The notes under the pieces were generated by a model. That model did not search any database and was not told the origin of the DNA. It saw nothing but the letters and a program-made list of their open reading frames with translations. Of a stretch of DNA of 64,000 nt, positions 10,050-18,527 are shown one piece after another. The stretch spans positions 1-64,000 of the forward strand of contig JADZCI010000306.1 of assembly GCA_020851655.1 (NCBI GenBank), in the 5' to 3' direction. Source of the stretch: Bryobacterales bacterium. GTDB lineage: Bacteria > Acidobacteriota > Terriglobia > Bryobacterales > Bryobacteraceae. Both the position numbers and the translations under genes were made by a program. Position 1 is the first letter of the stretch; each line of letters starts with the position of its first letter.

Positions 10050-10735
10050 GCTTTTTTCCGGGAGCCGAACAGCGCTGTGCCGATGCGAATGATGGTGGCG
10101 CCCTCTTCGATGGCGGCTTCCAGGTCGTGAGACATGCCCATCGAAAGCCCGTTGAGCCCGTGACGGTCCGCGAGCAATCGCAACTGGCGGAAGTACGGGC
10201 GCGTCTGTTCGGGATCGTCAGACCATGGAGGCATCGTCATCAAGCCGCTTAACGTGAGGTTGGACTGGCTGCCGATGACGTCGATTAGCGCGGACAGTCC
10301 GGCGGGGTCGCAGCCATACTTGGACTCCTCGGGGGAGAGTTTCACCTCGATCATCACATCCAATGGGCTGGCACACTCGCCGAGGCGGCGTGCGAGTTTC
10401 GGGCTATCGACGGTTTGAATGAGTTGGAACAGCTCCGCGGCGCGGCGGGACTTATTGGACTGCAAGTGGCCGATCAGGTGAAAGCGCGCCCCGGCAAGGG
10501 TGGACACTTCGGCTGCTTTGGTTTCAAACTCCTGGACGTAATTCTCGCCAAACTCGCGAAGCCCCAAGTCCCAAGCGTGCCGGATTACTGACGCGGGAAA
10601 GACCTTGGTGACCGCCAGCAACAGGATCTCCTCGCGCCGCCGCCCGGCGCGCGCACAGGCGTTGGCGATGCGCGTTTCGACAGCCTCCAGCCTTTGCGCG
10701 AGCGTGGGCGCGCTCGCTGTTGGGTTTTCAGCCAC
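10046..10735 (-). CDS. YggS/PROSC family PLP homeostasis protein
   Basis: A YggS-type protein of 229 residues, a single-domain PLP-binding barrel that buffers pyridoxal phosphate and has no known catalytic activity. The PLP-lysine segment LLLAVTKVFP, GENYVQE, FHLIGHLQSNK, GLMTMPPW, LSMGMSHDLEAAIEEGATIIRIGTALFG are all recognisable. The open frame continues upstream, but homology begins after VAENP, so I place the start at the GTG at 10735. This GTG sits exactly 7 bases after a perfect TATAAT, suggesting a leaderless mRNA. Coupled downstream to the glycosyltransferase. Confidence 0.93.
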   Translation of the reverse strand: MAENPTASAPTLAQRLEAVETRIANACARAGRRREEILLLAVTKVFPASVIRHAWDLGLREFGENYVQEFETKAAEVSTLAGARFHLIGHLQSNKSRRAAELFQLIQTVDSPKLARRLGECASPLDVMIEVKLSPEESKYGCDPAGLSALIDVIGSQSNLTLSGLMTMPPWSDDPEQTRPYFRQLRLLADRHGLNGLSMGMSHDLEAAIEEGATIIRIGTALFGSRKKA

Positions 10736-10742
10736 TGTCCAA

Positions 10743-10750
10743 ATTATAAT
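10743..10750. promoter_or_regulatory. Palindromic double -10 element between divergent genes
   Basis: The octamer ATTATAAT is its own reverse complement, so each strand reads TATAAT. On the plus strand it ends 7 bases before the GTG at 10758. On the minus strand it ends 7 bases before the GTG at 10735. Transcription starting at the normal distance from each box would begin on those GTG codons, giving two leaderless messages. No convincing -35 hexamer is visible on either side. Confidence 0.45.
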
Positions 10751-11993
10751 GAGGGCGGTGTCACCCGGCACTCTGAAGGGCGAGATCGAGAGTTTTCTGC
10801 GATCCTGCCGCCTGCCCGCTGCCCTGGAGCAGGGCGAACCGCCGTTCCCGCTGCAACCGGACTTCTTTGCGCTGGAAGCGCGCCAGGCGGACGTGCTGCT
10901 GGAAGTTTGGGACGACAAGCGGCATCTGGCGCGGCGCATCCGGTCCATCGAGCAGCAGCGGCCCGGACGCCTTCAGATGTGTGTCGAGCGCTTTGGCGGC
11001 AAGCCGGGCAGTTTGACGCTGGTTGACCTGGACCGGCCCCAGAATGCGCCCGCGGTCCGGGCCGGCGAACGGTCTGTTTTCCTGGAGCAATTCCGGCGCT
11101 TCGTATCCCGCCAGTTCCCGCGGTGGACCATTCGCGAACTCACCAATGGCGCGGACCTGTGCCATACGCTTTCCCCTTCCTATCCGAGAGCCCTGCTGTC
11201 GCGAGGCACGCATGCGGTCGCCGCGCTGGCGGCATCGCCGGACCACGCCGACCATGCGCTCGCCTTCGGCCTCATCTGGCTGGACCATCTGCGGCAACTC
11301 CATCGCCGCCTGACGGTGGAAAGCCTGGCGCTGTTCCTGCCCTTGGGGAATCATAAGACCACGTGTCTGCGGCTCCGGCACCTCAACGCCGGGCGCGTCC
11401 GGCCGCTGCTATTCCTGTACGACGAATCGGGATTTGAGCAGCAGGCGGACCCCGCGGACCACGGAAACCTGGAGACGCAACTCTTTCCCGCCGATGAGCC
11501 CGTGCCAAGGATCCTTTGTGGGCCGGAGGCTCAGTTGGAAGCCTGTGTCCGGCGCGAGATTCAAGTCGTCGATGCGGGGCTGTTGCCGGAGCCGGTTTAT
11601 GGGCAAGTGTGTTCGCTCGCCGGCCTCGATCGCGGCTTGCTGGACCTGCTCGCCGTCGATCGATCTGGACGGCTGGCGGTGATCGAATTGAAGGCCAGCG
11701 AAGACGTTCAACTTCCGGTTCAAGCCCTGGATTACTGGATGCGCGTGGCGTGGCATGCGCGGCAAGGCGAATTTCGGCGCGCCGGCTATTTTCCGGGGAT
11801 CGAGATCCGGACCACCCCGCCGCGCTTGTTCCTGGTTGCCCCCGCCCTGCAGTTCCATCCGCGCACCGAGACGTTGTTGAGTTACATCGACCCCGCGGTT
11901 CCGGTGGAGCGCGTAGGCCTCAGCGTAGAATGGCAGCATAGGCTGCGAGTGGTGTTCCGGGCGGAACTGGCTGTGCGTCCGGATGGCCGGTGA
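10749..11993 (+). CDS. PD-(D/E)XK nuclease-like protein
   Basis: Protein of 414 residues, with no close family recognised. The only clear motif is near 297-330: LLDLLAVDRSGRLAVIELKA followed by a Gln and Tyr in a helix (VQALDYW). This is the D...ELK...Q layout of PD-(D/E)XK nuclease folds such as the DUF91/NucS-like group. No helicase, ATPase or membrane segment is seen. The ATG at 10749 overlaps the -10-like box, and the GTG at 10758 (starting VSPGTLKGE) may be the real start. It opens an operon whose next gene overlaps it by 11 bases. Nuclease activity is an inference; the fold is also used by non-nucleases. Confidence 0.72.
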   Translation: MRAVSPGTLKGEIESFLRSCRLPAALEQGEPPFPLQPDFFALEARQADVLLEVWDDKRHLARRIRSIEQQRPGRLQMCVERFGGKPGSLTLVDLDRPQNAPAVRAGERSVFLEQFRRFVSRQFPRWTIRELTNGADLCHTLSPSYPRALLSRGTHAVAALAASPDHADHALAFGLIWLDHLRQLHRRLTVESLALFLPLGNHKTTCLRLRHLNAGRVRPLLFLYDESGFEQQADPADHGNLETQLFPADEPVPRILCGPEAQLEACVRREIQVVDAGLLPEPVYGQVCSLAGLDRGLLDLLAVDRSGRLAVIELKASEDVQLPVQALDYWMRVAWHARQGEFRRAGYFPGIEIRTTPPRLFLVAPALQFHPRTETLLSYIDPAVPVERVGLSVEWQHRLRVVFRAELAVRPDGR

Positions 11994-12903
11994 CATGCCG
12001 CGGGTAGAAACCATGGGAATCATTCAGAGCGTCCGGACTGCGATCTCCAACTTGAATCCGGCCGAGATTCGTGAGGAAGCCGGAGTCCCCATCCAGGTGT
12101 TGAGCGTGGCTTCGTCAGCCGAAGCCTACTCCGCACTGGAGGACTTTCTCACGCCGCGGGCGATGTCGGAGAAGCGGCGATGGGTCGGCCATCACGCCAT
12201 GTCCCGCGCGATTGACGCCGATGCGAAACGGCACGATTTGCTGTTTATCGAAAGCGGGCTGGCGTTGCCGGATGGCTGGGAGCCCGGCAAGACGGCCTTC
12301 CGGTTTGATCCACTGGCGCTGGAGAGGCTGCCCAAAGCAATCCGGCAGGACCACCCCGGGCTGCTTCTGCCGCTGGCAAAGCGCTTTGCGCCATTCCGCA
12401 AGGAGGCGATTCAGAACGCCATTCTGACGGTGGCCCGCGAGAATGCGTTCTTCAGCCTGGCTACGGCGCTGCCCAATGTGCTGCCGAGCTTCATGTCGCT
12501 TCCCTGGGCTGCGAGCGAGTTCGCGTCGGACACCGCTGTTCTGACGGCAAACCAGATCCGCATGGCGTTTCTGCTGGCCGCCGCCAGCGACCGCGATGTC
12601 GGCTACAGCCAACAGAAGACCGAGATCGGAGGCATTATCGCGGGCGCGCTGGGGTGGCGCTCGCTGGCCCGCGAATTGGTGGGTAAGATCCCGTTTGGCG
12701 GCGGGCTGATTCCCAAAGCGGCGGTGGCCTACGCCGGCACCTATGTCGTCGGGCAGTCGCTCGAACGCCTGTACCGCTCCGGCTACGGATTCTCCGGGGA
12801 CGAAAAGAAACAAGCATTCCACTCCGCCTTCCACAAAGGCAAGGAAGTCGCCGGCGAACTGCTGGAGCGGCTGAAGAAAGACGAACCAAAAGCGAAATCA
12901 TGA
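11983..12903 (+). CDS. DUF697 / EcsC-like membrane-associated protein
   Basis: A 306-residue protein. The C-terminal half (TEIGGIIAGALGWRSLARELVG, then IPFGGGLIPKAAVAYAGTYVVG) matches the hydrophobic DUF697-type domain often attached to small GTPases, but no GTPase motif is present here. The N-terminal 150 residues are not recognised. Two moderately hydrophobic segments (about 155-175 and 210-260) suggest membrane association. The ATG at 11983 overlaps the previous stop by 11 bases; later ATGs at 11995 and 12013 are possible. The stop overlaps the next start in ATGA. Confidence 0.75.
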   Translation: MAGDMPRVETMGIIQSVRTAISNLNPAEIREEAGVPIQVLSVASSAEAYSALEDFLTPRAMSEKRRWVGHHAMSRAIDADAKRHDLLFIESGLALPDGWEPGKTAFRFDPLALERLPKAIRQDHPGLLLPLAKRFAPFRKEAIQNAILTVARENAFFSLATALPNVLPSFMSLPWAASEFASDTAVLTANQIRMAFLLAAASDRDVGYSQQKTEIGGIIAGALGWRSLARELVGKIPFGGGLIPKAAVAYAGTYVVGQSLERLYRSGYGFSGDEKKQAFHSAFHKGKEVAGELLERLKKDEPKAKS

Positions 12904-13466
12904 GGTCCCTGCTATTGCTTTTCCCCCCGGTTGTGTTCGCGCAAGGCCTCGTCGAAGGAAATCCACAAAGCCCAGTGCGCGTTGCTGTTTACGAGGATCT
13001 TCAGTGTTCGGACTGCGCGGTGTTTCGCCAGATGATGGACGAAAAGCTGCTGCCCAGGTACTCCGCAACCGTGGCGTTTGAGCACAAGGACTTCCCTCTA
13101 GCCAAACACGCCTGGGCGATGGACGCGGCCATCGCCGCCCGGTACTTGCAGAGCCTTGATCCGCGGGTTGCGGTCGAGTACAGGCGGGACACCATGACGA
13201 ATCAGAAGCTGATCACCAAAGACAGCTTTCAGGATCACCTGGTGGCGTTCGCGCTAAAGAAGAAGCTGGATCCGGAGAAAATCAAGGCGGCGTTGAAAGA
13301 AGAGCGCTGGCGCAAGCAGGTGCAAGAAGACGTCGAAGACGGCGTCGCGCGAGGCATCGCGCGGACACCCACGGTTCTCGTCAATGGCGACCCGTTCATC
13401 GAGACGTTCACCTATGAGGAGATCGCCAAGGCGATCGATTCCCACCTGGCGGCGGTGAAGAAGTGA
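12900..13466 (+). CDS. Periplasmic DsbA-like thioredoxin-fold protein
   Basis: A 188-residue protein with a short signal peptide (MRSLLLLFPPVVFAQG) and a thioredoxin fold of the DsbA/DsbG-like "thioredoxin_4" type. The redox motif is CSDC (Cys36, Cys39), preceded by VAVYEDLQ. The cis-Pro segment RTPTVLVNGDPF lies near 160. It would oxidise or isomerise disulfides in the periplasm. It sits in an operon by start/stop overlaps on both sides: ATGA with the DUF697 gene and GTGA with the SDR gene. No DsbB partner is visible. Confidence 0.88.
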   Translation: MRSLLLLFPPVVFAQGLVEGNPQSPVRVAVYEDLQCSDCAVFRQMMDEKLLPRYSATVAFEHKDFPLAKHAWAMDAAIAARYLQSLDPRVAVEYRRDTMTNQKLITKDSFQDHLVAFALKKKLDPEKIKAALKEERWRKQVQEDVEDGVARGIARTPTVLVNGDPFIETFTYEEIAKAIDSHLAAVKK

Positions 13467-14197
13467 AGGCCGTCGCGATCGTCACCGGCGCAAGCCGGGG
13501 AATCGGGCGCGGCATCGCGCTGGAACTCGCGCGCACGCACACCGTCATTGCGACCTACAAAGGACGGCGGGATGCCGCCGAGTCTCTCGCCGCCGGGTGC
13601 GGAGCCGATATTGTCCAGTGCGACGTGGGCAGCCTCTCGGACCGGGCGCGCCTCATCGAACACGCGCGAAACAACTATGGCCGGCTGGACCTGCTGGTGA
13701 ACAATGCCGGCATCGCGCCCCGCGAGCGGCGCGACATGCTCGAAGCCACCGAAGAAAGCTTCGACGAACTGATGGCCACCAACCTGAAAGGCCCGCATTT
13801 CCTGACGCAGCAGGCCTCGCGATGGATGGCCGCGCAAGGCAGCGGCAGAATCGTGTTTGTCACCTCCATCTCGGCCTATGCGGTGTCGGTCAACCGGGCC
13901 GAATACTGTGTGTCGAAGGCGGCCCTCAGCATGTCCGTGGCCCTCTATGCGCAGCGTCTGGCGAGCCACAATGTCCAGGTTTTCGAAATCCGGCCCGGCA
14001 TCATCCGGACGGACATGATCGCCAAAGTCGAGCAGGTCTACGAGGAGAAGATCCGGGCGGGGCTTCTGCCACAGGGCCGGATGGGCGAATCGTCGGACAT
14101 CGCCAAGGCGGTGCGCGCCATCGCCGACGGGCTGCTCGACTACTCGACGGGCACGGTGATCAACGTGGATGGCGGGTTCCACTTGAGGTCGCTGTAA
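13463..14197 (+). CDS. SDR-family oxidoreductase (FabG-like)
   Basis: A 244-residue short-chain dehydrogenase. The NAD(P) motif GASRGIGRGIA is at the N-terminus, LVNNAGIAPRERRD follows, and the catalytic Ser and YCVSK (Tyr-x-x-x-Lys) are near 140-157. The C-terminus has STGTVINVDGG as in 3-oxoacyl-ACP reductases. The substrate is unknown; the neighbours do not indicate fatty-acid synthesis. The start is a GTG overlapping the DsbA-like stop, and the stop shares one base with the proC start (TAATG). Confidence 0.9.
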   Translation: MKAVAIVTGASRGIGRGIALELARTHTVIATYKGRRDAAESLAAGCGADIVQCDVGSLSDRARLIEHARNNYGRLDLLVNNAGIAPRERRDMLEATEESFDELMATNLKGPHFLTQQASRWMAAQGSGRIVFVTSISAYAVSVNRAEYCVSKAALSMSVALYAQRLASHNVQVFEIRPGIIRTDMIAKVEQVYEEKIRAGLLPQGRMGESSDIAKAVRAIADGLLDYSTGTVINVDGGFHLRSL

Positions 14198-15036
14198 TGC
14201 CGAAAACGTTCGCCGTGATTGGCGCCGGAAACATGGGCGGCGCGCTGATAGGCGGCATGCTGAAGGCCGGAGTGGCGGCGGCGTCCGGCATCCGCGCCAC
14301 GACGAAATCCGAAGAGCACGCCGCGGCATTACGAACAAAGTTCGGGATTCAGGAGACCGCGGGGGGCAATCGCGAGGCGGCCGAGGCTGCCGGCGTCGTG
14401 ATTCTCGCGGTCAAGCCCTCCACAGTGCCTGCCGTCGTTGAGGAGATTCGCGACGTCCTGCGGGAAGATCAGATCCTGCTGTCCCTGGCCGCGTCGCTCC
14501 CCATCGGTGTTGTAGAGCGTCTGGCCGGCAAGCGTCTGGCTGTGTGCCGCGCGATGCCGAACATCCCCGTGGTGGTGGAAGAGGGCGCGACAGCCGTGGC
14601 ATGTAATCAAGCCGCCAAGCCCGAAGATCGCGCGGTGGTCGAGGGCATTTTCCGGGCGGTTGGCGTGGTCTGCTTCGTCGAAGAAGAGGCGATGGACGCC
14701 GTGACCGCGCTGTCCGGCAGCGGCCCGGCATACATCTACATGGTGATCGAGGCCCTCATCGCGGGCGGGCTCAAGATGGGCCTGTCGCGGGAAATCGCCA
14801 CCAAACTGGCCGAGCAAACGGTCTTGGGCGCGGCCAAACTCGTCCGCGAGACCGGGTTGCATCCGGCGGTCTTGAGGGACCAGGTGATTACGCCCGGCGG
14901 AGTCACGATTTCCGCAATTCACGAACTCGAACGCCACGGCCTTCGCGCCATGCTGATTTCGGCGGTGGAGACCGCGACGGGTTCGGCGCGGCAGCGCACT
15001 CGGGCGATCATGGACAAGCTGAAGACGGAGGGATAG
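14197..15036 (+). CDS. proC: Pyrroline-5-carboxylate reductase
   Basis: ProC of 279 residues, catalysing the last step of proline synthesis (P5C to proline with NADPH). The N-terminal Rossmann motif is VIGAGNMGGALIGGM. The segments CRAMPNIPVVVEEGATAV, TALSGSGPAYIYMVIEAL, and the C-terminal DQVITPGGVTISAIHELERHG signature are typical. Length is as usual for the family. It is the last gene of the five-gene run beginning at 10749. Confidence 0.96.
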   Translation: MPKTFAVIGAGNMGGALIGGMLKAGVAAASGIRATTKSEEHAAALRTKFGIQETAGGNREAAEAAGVVILAVKPSTVPAVVEEIRDVLREDQILLSLAASLPIGVVERLAGKRLAVCRAMPNIPVVVEEGATAVACNQAAKPEDRAVVEGIFRAVGVVCFVEEEAMDAVTALSGSGPAYIYMVIEALIAGGLKMGLSREIATKLAEQTVLGAAKLVRETGLHPAVLRDQVITPGGVTISAIHELERHGLRAMLISAVETATGSARQRTRAIMDKLKTEG

Positions 15037-15111
15037 TTCGGCCAAGTGGCTCGCTGCCGTGGATGCTTTCATCCGGCGTCGCGCACTGATTTCGCCAGCG
15101 CACCCCTGCCC

Positions 15112-15708
15112 TCACTTGCGGGCATTCTTCCCAGCCAACTCCCGGAAGAGCCACGTCTTGGCAACCCGCCAGTCGCGTGTCACGGTTTCCTCGGAAATCC
15201 CGAGTACTTCGGCTGTCTCTTCGACGCTCAGGCCGCCGAAGAACCGCATCTCGACAACCAGGCTCTTGCGGGGATCCACTTTGGCGAGCCCGGTCAGCGC
15301 CTCATCCAATAGCTCCAAGTCAATGCCGTGTGCTTTGCTTCCCAGCAAGGCTTCGTCCAGCGGTATTTCCATCTGTCCGCCGCCCCGTTTGGCACACCGC
15401 TGCTTGCGCGCGTGATCCACCAGTATCCGGCGGATCATTTGGGCGCACAGCGCGAAGAAGTGCGCCCGGTTCTGGCAGCGGATGCCGCGCGTGTGGACCA
15501 GTTTCAGGTAGGCCTCGTGCGCAAGAGTGCCGGAGGATGGCAGGACGCGGCCGGGCGACTGGCGTAGCTGCCGCCTGGCAATTCCCCGGAGGTCTTCGTA
15601 AATCATTGGCATCACATCATTTAAGGCAGTCTCGTTCCCGCGGCTCCAGGCCACAAGCAGGCTGCTGATGTCCTCCGGCGTCCTGACCGTCATGATGGGA
15701 GGCAGCAT
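15112..15708 (-). CDS. ECF-type RNA polymerase sigma factor
   Basis: Sigma-70 family ECF factor of about 193-198 residues. Region 2 includes MIYEDLRGIARRQLR and LAHEAYLKLV, with RAHFFALCAQMIRRILVDHARKQ. Region 4 is LVVEMRFFGGLSVEETAEVLGISEETVTRDWRVAKTWL. This layout is the subgroup abundant in Acidobacteria and Planctomycetes, which usually pairs with a Ser/Thr kinase rather than an anti-sigma factor. The kinase gene lies divergently 176 bases away. Start is ATG 15708 or ATG 15693; neither has a clear Shine-Dalgarno. Confidence 0.93.
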   Translation of the reverse strand: MLPPIMTVRTPEDISSLLVAWSRGNETALNDVMPMIYEDLRGIARRQLRQSPGRVLPSSGTLAHEAYLKLVHTRGIRCQNRAHFFALCAQMIRRILVDHARKQRCAKRGGGQMEIPLDEALLGSKAHGIDLELLDEALTGLAKVDPRKSLVVEMRFFGGLSVEETAEVLGISEETVTRDWRVAKTWLFRELAGKNARK

Positions 15709-15735
15709 ACCACAATACGATTTCCAGGTCTTTAT

Positions 15736-15756
15736 GACGGTTTTACCGACGGTTTT
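15736..15756. repeat. Direct repeat of GACGGTTTT in the sigma/kinase spacer
   Basis: GACGGTTTT occurs at 15736-15744 and again at 15748-15756, with a 12-base period. The repeat lies between the divergent ECF sigma and kinase genes. A second pair of repeats, GAATTAC at 15811-15817 and 15822-15828, and a small inverted repeat CAGGG/CCCTG at 15828-15843, lie nearer the kinase. They could be regulatory sites, but chance is not excluded. Confidence 0.35.
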
Positions 15757-15884
15757 TCGGTATAGAGACGGAAGGAGGCCTCACGATCGTTGCGAGCGAA
15801 GCCGTTCAGCGAATTACTAGGGAATTACAGGGTTGATTCCCTGACCAGAAGGCGTTACGCTTGCGCGAGTGCGGGAGTAAGAAC

Positions 15885-18407
15885 ATGGTGATCAGCAGGT
15901 GGCGACAGATCGAAAGCATTCTTCACGCCGCGCAAGGCAAGACGATCGAGGAGCGTATGCGTCTTCTTGAGGAAGCTTGTGGCAGCGACCAGACGCTCCG
16001 CCGCGAGGTGGAGACGCTGCTGGCATGCGAGGATTCGGCAGCTACGTTCCTCGAGTCGGACGGCGCGGGCGGTTCTCCCCCGCCGGCCGCCGCCGAGCCG
16101 ATTTCCATCGGCGAACAGATCGGGCCGTACGCGATTCTGGAGTTGCTCGGCGCCGGCGGTATGGGTCGCGTGTATAAGGCGCAGGATAAGCGCTTGGACC
16201 GCCAGGTAGCCATCAAGTTTCTGGCGCATTCCACAGGCGACCACTCGGTCCAGGAGCGCTTCAAGCGCGAGGCCCGCGCGGCTTCGGCTCTGAACCATCC
16301 GAATATCTGCACGGTTCACGATATCGGGGAGTCCCAGGGGCGCCCGTTCATCGTCATGGAACTGTTGGAAGGCCAATCGCTCAAAGAGCGGACCGCTGGA
16401 AAAGCGCTTCCGCTGGAGGAGGCCGCCGCCGTCACGCGGCAGGTTTGCGCCGCGCTCGAAGCGGCGCATGCCAAAGGCATTGTGCACCGGGACGTCAAAC
16501 CGGCCAACATCTTCATTACGCACGGCGGGCAAGTGAAGATACTCGATTTCGGCTTGGCCAAACGAGGCGCTGAGTCTCTGGGCGCGTCCGGTGCGGCGCG
16601 TTCTCCGCATGGGAGCACTCGCACTCTCTCGCTGACCGCGAGTGGGACGATTGCGGGAACCCTCGCCTACATGTCCCCGGAACAGGCCCTGGGTGACAAC
16701 GTCGACGCGCGCAGCGACATCTTCTCCCTGGGAGTCGTGCTCTATGAGATGGCAACCGGGGAGCCTCCGTTTCACGGCAAGACCGCCGCGGGCATCCTGG
16801 GCTCGATCCTCACCGAATCTCCTCGGACACCGTCTGACGTGAATGCGGCTATCCCAGCGGCGCTGGATAAAGTAATCCTGACGGCCCTCGAGAAGGATCG
16901 CAAAGACCGCTACCAATCGGTCTCAGGCTTGTCCGCCGGTCTCGAACAATGGGTGCGATCGGAAACAGGCGGCGCGGCGCCAATGACGCGCCGCTGGTTG
17001 CTGACCGCGGCCGGAGCCGGCGCCGCCAGCATCGCGGGCGGAGCGTTTCTCGTGCGGCGGTCGTTCTTTCCGCCGGAACGCCGGGCCATTCTGGCGGTGC
17101 TCCCAATTGAAAATGCCGGGGGAAACCCACAGGATGCCGTGTTGGCAGATGGTCTCCATCAAGATATGATCTCGGTTCTCAACCGGCTCTATCCCAATCG
17201 CTTGGGAGTCATCGGCCGCACATCGGTCAAGCGTTATCAGGGTACCGGCGCCAGCATCGGGCAGATCGCTCAGGATCTGAAGGCCGCCTATATCGTTGAA
17301 GGAGGCGTCCAACGGGAGGGAGTCCGGGCCCGCATCACTGCCCGGTTGATCCGCGCCAGCGATCAGACCACGCTCTGGACCGGGACGTACGACCGCGACC
17401 TGGGCGAAGTCCTGGCCACACAGGCGGAAATCGCCCAAGCCATTGCCCGTGGGATCGGGCGTGGCCTGCGGCCCGAGACGCAGGTATCGGCATCGCTTGC
17501 CAGACCATTGGATGCGGCGGCGCATGAAGCGTACCTGCGCCGGGATTACGCCAAGGCCATTGACCTGGACCCCGCTTATGCGGCCGCGTTCACAGGCTTA
17601 GCCAACAGCTTGTATTATCCCGCCCTGTTCGGCTTCCTTCCGCCGCGCGGGGCCTTCACCAAGATGACCAATGCCGCTTCCAGGGCACTCGAACTGGATC
17701 AGACCCAGGCTCTTGCGCATGCCTGTCTCTCGATGGGCAAACTGCACCTCGAATGGAACTGGTCCGGCGCGGAGACCGGTCTTCGCCGGGCCGTGGGCCT
17801 CGATCCCGCCGATGGCGAGGTACGGCACTTCTTCGCCCATATCCTGCTGTGGACTGGCCACGCGGAGAAGTCCGCCCAGGAGTGCCGCCGCGCCCTGGAA
17901 CTCGATCCGTTCAACTCGGCCTTGTACTCCTGTCTGGGCTTCCACCACCTGCTGGCCGGCGACGAAGAAAGTGCCTTTGAAGCCACGCAACAGGCGTTGG
18001 CGTTTGACCCCAAGCAGGGGTGGGCACTGATGACTCTGGGTTGGATCTACGAGGAACGGGGCAAATTCGAAGAGGCGCTTGCCGCGCTGCGGAAATCGTG
18101 GAACATCACCATACAAAGGGCATCCATTGCCCACGCGTTTGCGCGCTCGGGGAACCGGCCCCCGGCGGAGAAGATATTAGAGGACCTGCTGGCTGAGTCG
18201 AAGCGCAAATACGTTTCACCATATGACATTGCGGTAGTCCACGCTGGGCTCAACAATCGGGACCAGACCCTCGAGTGGCTGAACAAGGCCTACGAGGAGC
18301 GTACGGGCTTTCTGGTGTTCGTGAACTCGGACCCGCGGTTCAAGCTGCTCCGGTCCGACGAACGCTTCAGGGATCTGGTGCGCCGCATGCGGTTTCCCAC
18401 GGCATAG
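15885..18407 (+). CDS. Transmembrane Ser/Thr protein kinase with TPRs
   Basis: About 840 residues. The kinase domain (~80-350) has the Gly loop LGAGGMGRVYKA, the VAIKFL lysine, HRDVKPANIF, DFGLAK and GTLAYMSPEQA, so it should be active. A single hydrophobic segment (~367-392, WLLTAAGAGAASIAGGAFLV) would anchor it in the membrane. The outer part starts with a TolB-like domain (ILAVLPIENAGGN...LADGLHQDMISVLNRL) often found in these kinases, then several TPR helices to the end. ATG 15885 is chosen for its GGGAG ribosome site. It probably works with the divergent ECF sigma factor. Confidence 0.93.
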   Translation: MVISRWRQIESILHAAQGKTIEERMRLLEEACGSDQTLRREVETLLACEDSAATFLESDGAGGSPPPAAAEPISIGEQIGPYAILELLGAGGMGRVYKAQDKRLDRQVAIKFLAHSTGDHSVQERFKREARAASALNHPNICTVHDIGESQGRPFIVMELLEGQSLKERTAGKALPLEEAAAVTRQVCAALEAAHAKGIVHRDVKPANIFITHGGQVKILDFGLAKRGAESLGASGAARSPHGSTRTLSLTASGTIAGTLAYMSPEQALGDNVDARSDIFSLGVVLYEMATGEPPFHGKTAAGILGSILTESPRTPSDVNAAIPAALDKVILTALEKDRKDRYQSVSGLSAGLEQWVRSETGGAAPMTRRWLLTAAGAGAASIAGGAFLVRRSFFPPERRAILAVLPIENAGGNPQDAVLADGLHQDMISVLNRLYPNRLGVIGRTSVKRYQGTGASIGQIAQDLKAAYIVEGGVQREGVRARITARLIRASDQTTLWTGTYDRDLGEVLATQAEIAQAIARGIGRGLRPETQVSASLARPLDAAAHEAYLRRDYAKAIDLDPAYAAAFTGLANSLYYPALFGFLPPRGAFTKMTNAASRALELDQTQALAHACLSMGKLHLEWNWSGAETGLRRAVGLDPADGEVRHFFAHILLWTGHAEKSAQECRRALELDPFNSALYSCLGFHHLLAGDEESAFEATQQALAFDPKQGWALMTLGWIYEERGKFEEALAALRKSWNITIQRASIAHAFARSGNRPPAEKILEDLLAESKRKYVSPYDIAVVHAGLNNRDQTLEWLNKAYEERTGFLVFVNSDPRFKLLRSDERFRDLVRRMRFPTA

Positions 18408-18408
18408 C

Positions 18409-18437
18409 CGCTGGCCTTACCTGGCGCTGGCCTTACC
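18409..18437. repeat. 13-bp direct repeat after the kinase gene
   Basis: CGCTGGCCTTACC occurs at 18409-18421 and 18425-18437, directly after the kinase stop. It may be a replication-slippage duplication; no hairpin or T-run makes it a terminator. Confidence 0.5.
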
Positions 18438-18527
18438 CGGACTGTGCCCGGCGGAGACTGATATATTTGTGCCTTGCAATCGCTTTCAGCCCACACGGAC
18501 GCTCTTGGGCGCGATAGGCTATAACCC

